64,000 nucleotides of DNA from Mycobacterium kansasii ATCC 12478. Its GTDB lineage: Bacteria; Actinomycetota; Actinomycetes; Mycobacteriales; Mycobacteriaceae. Below, piece by piece: positions 44,148-51,600 of this stretch. Position numbers and translations under genes: made by a program. Location of the stretch: contig NC_022663.1 of assembly GCF_000157895.3 (NCBI RefSeq), positions 496,001 through 560,000 of the forward strand, written 5' to 3'. Position 1 is the stretch's first letter. Every line of letters begins with the position of its first letter. Below the pieces are notes generated by a model. That model was not told where the DNA came from and did no database searches. It saw only the letters and a program-made list of their open reading frames with translations.

Positions 44148-44876
44148 CTAATCGGTAGACCCGCCGACCACCGCATCGCCGGAAGGCACCTCAGCGTCCG
44201 GCGCCGCCGGCTGCTCGCCGCCAGGCTCCGCCTTGGGCGGAGGTGCCGCACGCAGCCCCGCCGACAACCGCGCCCCGGTGTGGTTGACGTGCAGCACGAA
44301 GGGCCGCAACTCGGTGTAGCGGATCACACTTGCCGAGGCGGGGTCGGCGGTGATCCGTTGAAAGCTGTCCAGATGCATCCCGTAGGCATCGGCGATCACC
44401 GCCTTGATGACGTCGCCGTGGGTGCAGGCCAGCCATAACACGTCGCCCCCATATTCCAAGGCCAGCCGCCGGTCGTGCTCGCGCACCGCGGTCACCGCGC
44501 GGGCCTGCACCTGCGCCAAACCTTCGCCGCCGGGAAACACCGCCGCGCTGGGATGCGCCTGAACCACCCGCCACAACGGCTCGTTGGTCAGCTCGGCGAT
44601 CTTGCGGCCGGTCCAGTCGCCGTAGTCGACCTCGGCGAGCCGGTCATCGACGAGCGGTTCCAGACACAGCGCGTCAGCCAGCGGTTCGACGGTGGCGCGG
44701 CACCGCAGCAGCGGCGACGCCACCACCGCCCGGACCGGTAAGTCACCGAACCGGTCGATCAGCCCGGTCGCCTGCTCCCGCCCCTTGTCGTCAAGGCCGA
44801 CGCCCTCGGAGCGACCGGCCAGGATGCCGGCGGTGTTCGAGGTGGAACGGCCGTGGCGCAACAGGATGACGGTCAT
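44148..44876 (-). CDS. Histidine phosphatase family protein (Rv2135c-like)
   Basis: 242 residues. It starts MTVILLRHGRSTSNTAGILA with the catalytic RHG, has Arg and Glu in the usual later places (SPLLRCRATVEPL, VDYGDWTGR) and the second histidine in WLACTHGDVIK. A Pro/Gly-rich tail of about 35 residues ends the protein. It is a phosphoglycerate mutase-like phosphatase; the substrate is unknown. ATG 44876 overlaps the uppP stop in ATGA, so the two are cotranslated. Confidence 0.94.
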   Translation of the reverse strand: MTVILLRHGRSTSNTAGILAGRSEGVGLDDKGREQATGLIDRFGDLPVRAVVASPLLRCRATVEPLADALCLEPLVDDRLAEVDYGDWTGRKIAELTNEPLWRVVQAHPSAAVFPGGEGLAQVQARAVTAVREHDRRLALEYGGDVLWLACTHGDVIKAVIADAYGMHLDSFQRITADPASASVIRYTELRPFVLHVNHTGARLSAGLRAAPPPKAEPGGEQPAAPDAEVPSGDAVVGGSTD

Positions 44877-45703
44877 GTCGCGGACACCGTCCCGGTTGCC
44901 AATAACACGAGCACTCCCACGCCGACCACGATCCGATAACCCACGAACCAATACATGTTGTGCCGCAACAGGAAATGCAGGAACCAGGCCACCGCCGACA
45001 GGCCCACCACGAACGCGATCAGGGTGGCCACCAGCAGCTGCGGCCCGGTGGCGCTCATGCCCTCGGTCACCGGGTGGAAGGCATCAGGCAAGGAGAACAG
45101 CCCGGAGGCGAACACCGCAGGGATGGCCAGCAGGAAGCCGAATCGGGCGGCTAACTCGCGGTCGAGCCCCAGAAACAGGCCCGCACTGATGGTCGACCCG
45201 GACCGCGAGACGCCGGGGACCAGCGCCAGCGTCTGGGCGATGCCGACCACCACAGCGTCGCGCCAGTTCAGCTGCTCGACCTGACGGCCCTGCCGACCCA
45301 GGTATTCGGCGAGCGCGATCACCCCCGAAAAGACCACCATGGCCGTCGCCACCACCCACAGGTTGCGGACCCCGGAACGAATTTCGTCTTTGAAGAACAA
45401 GCCCAGAATGCAGATCGGGATGGTCCCGATGATGACGTACCAGCCCAGCCGATAGTCGGCGTTGCGATGCGACTTGACCACCAGCCCGTCCACCCAAGCG
45501 CGCAGGATCCGCACGATATCGCGGGCGAAGTACACCAGGACTGCGGCTTCGGTGCCCAGCTGGGTGACCGCGGTGAACGAGGCGCCGGCGTCGTCGCTGA
45601 AGAAGATTCGCGACATGATTGCCAGATGCCCCGAGGATGACACCGGCAGGAACTCGGTCAAACCCTGCACCACCGCCAATGAAATGACTTGCCACCAGGA
45701 CAT
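44873..45703 (-). CDS. uppP: Undecaprenyl-diphosphatase UppP (BacA)
   Basis: 276 residues, membrane protein with about eight helices. The catalytic motifs VVQGLTEFLPVSSSGHLAIM and ALVPGVSRSGSTI are intact. The enzyme removes one phosphate from polyprenyl diphosphate so that the lipid carrier of peptidoglycan and arabinogalactan synthesis can be reused. ATG 45703 is chosen over the longer frame to 45838 because MSWWQVISLAVVQGLTEF is the family start. It is the first gene of a four-gene operon with the phosphatase, DUF3090 and SCO1664-like genes. Confidence 0.96.
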   Translation of the reverse strand: MSWWQVISLAVVQGLTEFLPVSSSGHLAIMSRIFFSDDAGASFTAVTQLGTEAAVLVYFARDIVRILRAWVDGLVVKSHRNADYRLGWYVIIGTIPICILGLFFKDEIRSGVRNLWVVATAMVVFSGVIALAEYLGRQGRQVEQLNWRDAVVVGIAQTLALVPGVSRSGSTISAGLFLGLDRELAARFGFLLAIPAVFASGLFSLPDAFHPVTEGMSATGPQLLVATLIAFVVGLSAVAWFLHFLLRHNMYWFVGYRIVVGVGVLVLLATGTVSAT

Positions 45704-45764
45704 CGCCGCAACCGCAGACACGACGACGACCGTACCTGGTACGGCACACGGGTATCGGGTGCGA

Positions 45765-46067
45765 CTAGCGCGAAACAGGTACCGCTTGGGCGACCGAATC
45801 GCGCACCGCGGCGGCCAGGCTGCGCTCGTCGGTGACATCGATGTCGACCAGACTGCGCACCGACCGCGCGACGACGTCTTCGGCCTGCGGGACCGGCGCG
45901 GTCAGGCGCGGCCGGTAGATTTCGACGACAAGTGACCGGTGTTCGATGTGGAAGGAAAAACTACGTCCGTCGCCGACCTGTCCATAGCCGCTGGCGAAGA
46001 TGCCCGTCGACATGTCTTCGATAGCAAACTGTTTGTTTGCAACATGCCGGTCAGCGGTGACGGTCAT
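45765..46067 (-). CDS. Conserved hypothetical protein (Rv2137c-like)
   Basis: 100 residues from ATG 46067 with GGAGAGG 12 bases upstream; a GTG at 46094 would add nine residues. It begins MTVTADRHVANKQFAIED and contains VGDGRSFSFHIEHRSLVVEI. No domain is recognised. It lies 61 bases upstream of uppP on the same strand and is divergent from lppL. Confidence 0.85.
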   Translation of the reverse strand: MTVTADRHVANKQFAIEDMSTGIFASGYGQVGDGRSFSFHIEHRSLVVEIYRPRLTAPVPQAEDVVARSVRSLVDIDVTDERSLAAAVRDSVAQAVPVSR

Positions 46068-46162
46068 GCCGCGACAATACCTCTCCAGTACCACTTTTCG
46101 TGGGCAACATGACGAGATCGGACGCGACTTGGATAGGCGAAATTCCTTGAGTTGTGGGACCC

Positions 46163-47239
46163 ATGCTCGACGTTCGGAGGACCGGGCAGTTGCTGACAGC
46201 TACTAAGCAAGCAGTTCAACGCTGCCTTTGTGCCGCTGCCGCTTTGCTGACATTGGTGACGGCTTGTTCGTCGAACCCGCTGCACACCGCGCCGCCCACG
46301 ATCCAGCCCGCGCAGCCCGCCGTGTCTCCGCCGGTTTCCCAGGCGCCGGCGGGGGTGATCCGGCCGTTGAGCGGCCATCCGCAGGCGGCGCTGTACGACA
46401 ACGGCGCACGCCGGCTGGTGGTTCTTACCCCGGACGCCGATCCGTCGGCGCCATCGGGCATCACCGTGTTCGATGATGCGCAGACTCCATCGCGCGTGAT
46501 CACCCTGCCCGGACCCGCGACCGCGTTGACCTGCGACGACCACGGCACCGCCTACCTGGCCGCCCGGGGTGGTTACCTCGTGGTCGACCTGTCCGCCGGC
46601 CGCATCGCACAGGTCAGCGTCGCCGACGCCGCGGGCACCGACTTCACCGCGATCGCCCGGCGCGCCGACGGCAAGCTGGTGCTGGGCAGCGCCGACGGCG
46701 CCGTGTACATCCTGGATTCCGAGAGCTCCGGCACTGCCCGGACAGCCAACCGCATCAAGATCTTCGCACGCGTCGATTCCCTTGTGACACAGGGAAATAC
46801 CACCGTCGTCCTGGACCGCGGGCAGACGTCGGTGACGACGATCGGCGCCGACGGTCGCGCCCGGCAGGCACTGCGCGCCGGAGAGGGCGCCACTACCCTG
46901 GCCGCCGATCCGCTGGGCCGGGTGCTGGTGGCCGACACTCGCGGCGGCCAACTGCTGGTATACGGCGTCGACCCGCTGATCCTGCGCCAGGCCTACCCCG
47001 TGCCGCAGGCCCCGTATGGGCTGGCCGGCTCCCGCGAACTGGCCTGGGTATCCCAAACCGCATCCAACGTCGTCATTGGTTACGATCTCAGCACCGGAAT
47101 ACCCGTGGAAAAGGTGCGTTACCCAACCGTGCAGCAACCCAACTCGCTGGCCTTCGACGATGCGTCGGGCACCTTGTACGTGGTGTCGGGGTCGGGTGCC
47201 GGGGTCCAGGTCATCGAGCATGCGGCGGGTATCGCGTGA
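46163..47239 (+). CDS. lppL: Lipoprotein LppL (beta-propeller-like)
   Basis: 358 residues from ATG 46163, the length of M. tuberculosis LppL; GTG 46154 is an alternative. A signal peptide ends in the lipobox LVTAC, so the protein is lipid-anchored outside the membrane. A Pro-rich linker leads to repeated beta stretches (GITVFDDAQTPSRVITLPGP, TTVVLDRGQTSVTTIGADGR, GQLLVYGVDPLILR) that suggest a beta-propeller of the SMP-30/YVTN kind. Function unknown. It precedes the small DUF5703 gene and pyrD on the same strand. Confidence 0.92.
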   Translation: MLDVRRTGQLLTATKQAVQRCLCAAAALLTLVTACSSNPLHTAPPTIQPAQPAVSPPVSQAPAGVIRPLSGHPQAALYDNGARRLVVLTPDADPSAPSGITVFDDAQTPSRVITLPGPATALTCDDHGTAYLAARGGYLVVDLSAGRIAQVSVADAAGTDFTAIARRADGKLVLGSADGAVYILDSESSGTARTANRIKIFARVDSLVTQGNTTVVLDRGQTSVTTIGADGRARQALRAGEGATTLAADPLGRVLVADTRGGQLLVYGVDPLILRQAYPVPQAPYGLAGSRELAWVSQTASNVVIGYDLSTGIPVEKVRYPTVQQPNSLAFDDASGTLYVVSGSGAGVQVIEHAAGIA

Positions 47240-47292
47240 CGGGCCGGCCCGCGTCGAGACGGAGCCGGCTGCCCGTGGGTTGGGATACCGAT

Positions 47293-47499
47293 ATGTCGGA
47301 CGAATATGAGTGGGCGCCATTGCGCCTGCCACCGGAAGTGACCAGGCTCAGCGCGTCCACCCGGTTGTCCATCGAGGCCGAGTACCGTGGCTGGGAGCTG
47401 ACACGGGTGCGGCTCTACACAGACGGCAGCAGACGGGTGTTGTTGCGCCGCAAGAAGTCTCGCCTGGACAACGCGTCGTCCGACCAGCCGGAACCGTGA
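47293..47499 (+). CDS. DUF5703 family small protein
   Basis: 68 residues beginning MSDEYEWAPLRLPPEVTRLS, with WELTRVRLYTDGSRRVLLRR; this pattern is the DUF5703 family of actinobacteria, found next to pyrD. Function unknown. ATG 47293 fits the family start, while an in-frame start at 47236 would overlap lppL. Its stop overlaps the pyrD start in GTGA, so the two are translated together. Confidence 0.9.
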   Translation: MSDEYEWAPLRLPPEVTRLSASTRLSIEAEYRGWELTRVRLYTDGSRRVLLRRKKSRLDNASSDQPEP

Positions 47500-48608
47500 C
47501 GGCCGGCGACTGGCGCCAGGGCTGGATATACAGCCTGGTGCGGCGGCTGCTATTCCTCCTCCCGCCCGAGCGTGCCCACACATTCGTGTTCGCCCTGCTG
47601 CGTGCCGTCACCGCCGTCGCGCCGGCACGCCGGATGCTGAGCCGATGGCTGGGCCCGACCGATCCGGTGCTGGCCAGCACCGTGTTCGGGGTGCGCTTTC
47701 CCGGACCGCTGGGGCTGGCCGCGGGGTTCGACAAGGACGGCACCGGGCTGGACACCTGGGGCGCGTTGGGATTCGGCTATGCCGAGGTGGGCACCGTCAC
47801 CGCGCGTCCACAACCCGGAAACCCGCCGCCGCGCATGTTCCGGCTGCCCGCCGACCGCGCCCTGCTCAACCGAATGGGATTCAACAACCACGGCGCCGGG
47901 GCGCTCGCGATTCGGCTCACCCGGCACCGACCCCGGGTGCCGATCGGGGTCAACATCGGCAAGAGCAAGGCGACGCCGGCCGGCGAAGCGGTTGACGACT
48001 ACCGGGCCAGTGCCCGGCTGGTCGGTCCGCTGGCCGCCTACCTTGTGGTCAACGTCAGTTCGCCGAACACACCCGGGCTGCGGGATTTGCAGGCGGTGGA
48101 GTCACTTCGGCCCATCCTGACCGCCGTGCTGGCCGAAACCTCGACCCCAGTGCTGGTCAAGATCGCGCCGGATCTCTCCGACTCCGACATCGACGACATT
48201 GCGGACCTGGCGGTCGAGTTGGGTCTTGCCGGGATCGTCGCGACCAACACCACGGTGTCACGAGACGGCCTGGCGACCCCCGGGGTCGACGAGCTGGGCG
48301 CCGGCGGCATTTCCGGACCGCCGGTGGCAGCGCGCGCTGTCCAGGTGTTGCGGCGGCTTCAACACCGGGTCGGTGATCGCCTGGTGTTGATCAGCGTGGG
48401 CGGTATCGAGACCGTCGACGATGCATGGGAACGCATCACTGCCGGCGCGACACTGCTGCAGGGCTATACCGGGTTCATCTACGGCGGTGGCTTGTGGGCC
48501 AAGCACATTCACGACGGCATCGCCCGCCGGCTGCATGACGGCGGGTTCGCCTCGCTGGCTGACGCCGTGGGCTCGGCTGCTCGGAAGGCCGGGAAACCGC
48601 CCGGTTAG
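47496..48608 (+). CDS. pyrD: Quinone-dependent dihydroorotate dehydrogenase PyrD
   Basis: 370 residues from GTG 47496. The first 40 residues (YSLVRRLLFLLPPERAHTFV) form the amphipathic helices by which class 2 enzymes sit on the membrane and take up quinone. GLAAGFDKDGTGLD, LLNRMGFNNHGAGALA, VNVSSPNTPGLRDLQ (catalytic Ser) and ISVGGIETVDDAWERITAGA (FMN phosphate) follow the FMN barrel. It oxidises dihydroorotate to orotate in pyrimidine synthesis. GTG 47496 overlaps the stop of the DUF5703 gene; the frame continues upstream but only antisense-like. Confidence 0.97.
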   Translation: MTAGDWRQGWIYSLVRRLLFLLPPERAHTFVFALLRAVTAVAPARRMLSRWLGPTDPVLASTVFGVRFPGPLGLAAGFDKDGTGLDTWGALGFGYAEVGTVTARPQPGNPPPRMFRLPADRALLNRMGFNNHGAGALAIRLTRHRPRVPIGVNIGKSKATPAGEAVDDYRASARLVGPLAAYLVVNVSSPNTPGLRDLQAVESLRPILTAVLAETSTPVLVKIAPDLSDSDIDDIADLAVELGLAGIVATNTTVSRDGLATPGVDELGAGGISGPPVAARAVQVLRRLQHRVGDRLVLISVGGIETVDDAWERITAGATLLQGYTGFIYGGGLWAKHIHDGIARRLHDGGFASLADAVGSAARKAGKPPG

Positions 48609-48674
48609 GCCCGGCCGCCCCTGGCGCGGCTAACAGCGATGGCCCGGCGCCGTTTCAGCCGCTGCCAGTGGCGA

Positions 48675-51600
48675 CTAGAAGGGTGATCGGGCGGGAGCAC
48701 CGGCCCCGCCGGTGCCGGCGGAGCCGCCACCGCCACCCGCCCCGCCCGTGGAACCCAGCGGCGCCGCGCCCGCGCTTCCGCCGCCGCCACTGGTGCCGAC
48801 GCTTCCGAATCCGCCACCGCCGTCACCGCCGGTGCCACCATTGCCGCCGGTGCCACCAGTGCCGCCGGTACCGCCGACGCCGATCACTGCATTGCCGCCG
48901 ACTCCGCCGACGCCGCCGACAGCGGCGTCGCCGCCCTTGCCGCCTGCGCCCGCGCTGTTCTTGGTGCCGTTTCCGAACCCACCGTGGCCGCCGGTGCCGC
49001 CAGTGCCGCCCGTCCCACCGGTGCCGCCGTTGCCGGCGTTGCCGATGCCGTTGGAGGCGCCGGCCCCGCCGACCCCGCCGGTGCCCGCGGTGCCGCCGGC
49101 ACCGCCGCCACCGCCGGTTCCGCTGACGCTGCCGGAGCCGCCGGTGCCGCCGGTGCCGCCGGCCCCGCCTTGCCCGCCGATGCCGCCGGTGCCGCCGCCG
49201 TCTCCGCCGACCCCTCCGGTTCCGGCGGTTCCGCCACTACCGCCCCGGCCACCGGCTGCTCCGTTGGCGGTACTGCTGCTGGTGTTGTTGCCGCCGGCGC
49301 CACCGGTGCCGCCTTGGCCACCGGCGCCCCCGGTGCCGCCTTGGCCGCCGCCGATGCCGCCGATGATGCCCGCGCCGCCGTCACCGCCCTGACCGCCTCG
49401 GCCGCCGGCGCCGCCCTGGCCACCGGCGGTCGGCGAGGGGCTGGACGTGCCGGCCTGGCCGGCGCCGCCCGCGCCGCCCGCCCCGCCGGTTCCGCCTTTG
49501 CCGCCCGTGCCGACCGCACCGGCGGCGCCGCCATCGGTTCCGGAGCCCGCAGCTCCGGCGACGCCACCCGTGCCGCCCTTGCCGCCGTCGGCGCCGGCGG
49601 CGTTGAGCCCCGTCCCGGTGTTGTTGCCGCCCGCCCCGCCGGTACCGCCTTGGCCGCCGATGCCGCCCTGGCCACCTTGACCGCCGCCGACTCCCCCGAT
49701 GCCCGCACCGCCGTCACCGCCCTGGCCGCCGGCGCCGCCACGGCCGCCCTGACCGCCGGCGGTCGGGGTGGTGCCGGAGCTGCCGGCTTGGCCGCTGCCC
49801 CCGTTACCGCCGGTGCCGCCGGCGCCGCCTTTGCCGCCGGCGCCGATCGCCCCGGCCGCCCCGCCATCGGTTCCGGAGCCGGCAGCTCCGGCGGCTCCGC
49901 CGGTGCCGCCTTTGCCACCATTGGCGCCCGCTGCGTCGATCCCGGTACCGGTGTTCGTGCCACCGGCGCCACCGGTGCCGCCGTTGCCACCGAGCCCGCC
50001 TTGGCCTCCTTGACCACCGCCGACCCCGCCGATGCCCGCACCGCCGGCACCGCCCTGGCCGCCGGCGCCGCCGCCACCGCCCTGGCCACCGGCGGTAGGA
50101 ACGCTGCCGGACGTGCCGGCCTGACCGGTGCCGCCGTTGCCACCGGCGCCGCCGGTGCCGCCCCTGCCGCCGGTGCCGATCGCCCCGTGCGCGCCGTTAC
50201 CGCTCCCAACGCCGCCGGCGCCCGCGGCGCCGCCCGCGCCGCCTTGACCACCGTCGGCCCCAGAGCCACCGCTGGCTCCGGTGTTCGTGCCGCCGGCGCC
50301 ACCGGCGCCGCCTTGGCCGCCGACGCCGCCCTGACCACCTTGGCCGCCGAAGATGTTGCCGGGAGCCGCGCCGCCGTCACCGCCCTGCCCGCCGGCGCCA
50401 CCCCTACCGCCCGTCTCGCCGACGGTCGGAACGCTGCCCGATGTGCCGGCCTGACCGGTGCCGCCGTTGCCGCCGGCACCCCCGGTGCCGCCCTTGCCGC
50501 CGATGCCGTCCGCACCGTTCAGACCGCCATCGGTCCCGGAGCCGCCGCTGCCGGAGAGGCCTCCGGTTCCGCCTTTACCGCCGTCGGCGCCGTCACCGCC
50601 ACTGGTCCCGGTGTCGGTGCCGCCGGTGCCGCCGACGCCCCCTTGGCCGCCGGCGCCGCCCTGGCCACCTTGGCCGCCGCCGACCCCGCCGATGCCCGCA
50701 CCGCCGTCACCGCCCCGACCACCGGTGCCGCCGGTGCCGCCCTGGCCACCGGCGGTAGGCGAGGCGCCGGAGGTGCCGGCTTGGCCGCCTCCGCCGTTGC
50801 CGCCGGCGCCGCCGGCTCCGCCCTTGCCGCCGGCACCGTTCGCGCCGATGGCGCCGCCGTCGGTGGCAGAGCCGCCCGCGCCGGCCGCCCCGCCGACGCC
50901 GCCCTGGCCGCCGTTGGCGCCGTCGCCGCCGCTGGTTCCGGTGTTGGTGCCGCCGGCACCGCCGACGCCCCCTTGGCCGCCGGCGCCGCCCTGGCCACCT
51001 TGGCCGCCGCCGACCCCGGCGATACCTGCACCGCCGGCGCCGCCCTGACCGCCCGCGCCGCCCTGGCCACCCGGACTGCCGTCGGTAGGCGAGGTACCCG
51101 ACGCGCCGGATTGACCGGCGCCACCCTTGCCACCGGCACCCCCGTCCCCGCCGTCCCCGGCAGTGCCGTTCGCGCCGGCCGCGCCGCCGTCGGCACCGGC
51201 ACCGCCGGCACCCGCGGCGCCACCGGTACCTCCTTGACCGCCCGCGCCGCCGGTACCGCTGCTGGTTCCGGTGTTGTTGCCGCCGGCGCCACCGGCGCCA
51301 CCGTGTCCACCGACGCCGCCCTGCCCGCCTTGGCCGCCACCGACTCCGCCCACTCCCGCGCCCCCGGCGCCGCCTTGTCCGCCGGCGCCGCCCGCCGCGC
51401 CCCAGCCACCGTCGAAGGGCGACCCGCTGGCTCTGGCCGCCTTGCCGGCGCCGCCGTCACCGCCGCTGCCGCCGGTGCCACCGGTGCCCGCGGCGCCCGC
51501 CGCGCCACCGGTGCCGCCCATACCCGCTGCACCCCCGGCGCCGCCCTGGCCGCCGGTACCTCCGGCACCGCCGTCGGTGGCGTCGTAGCCACCGTCGTCG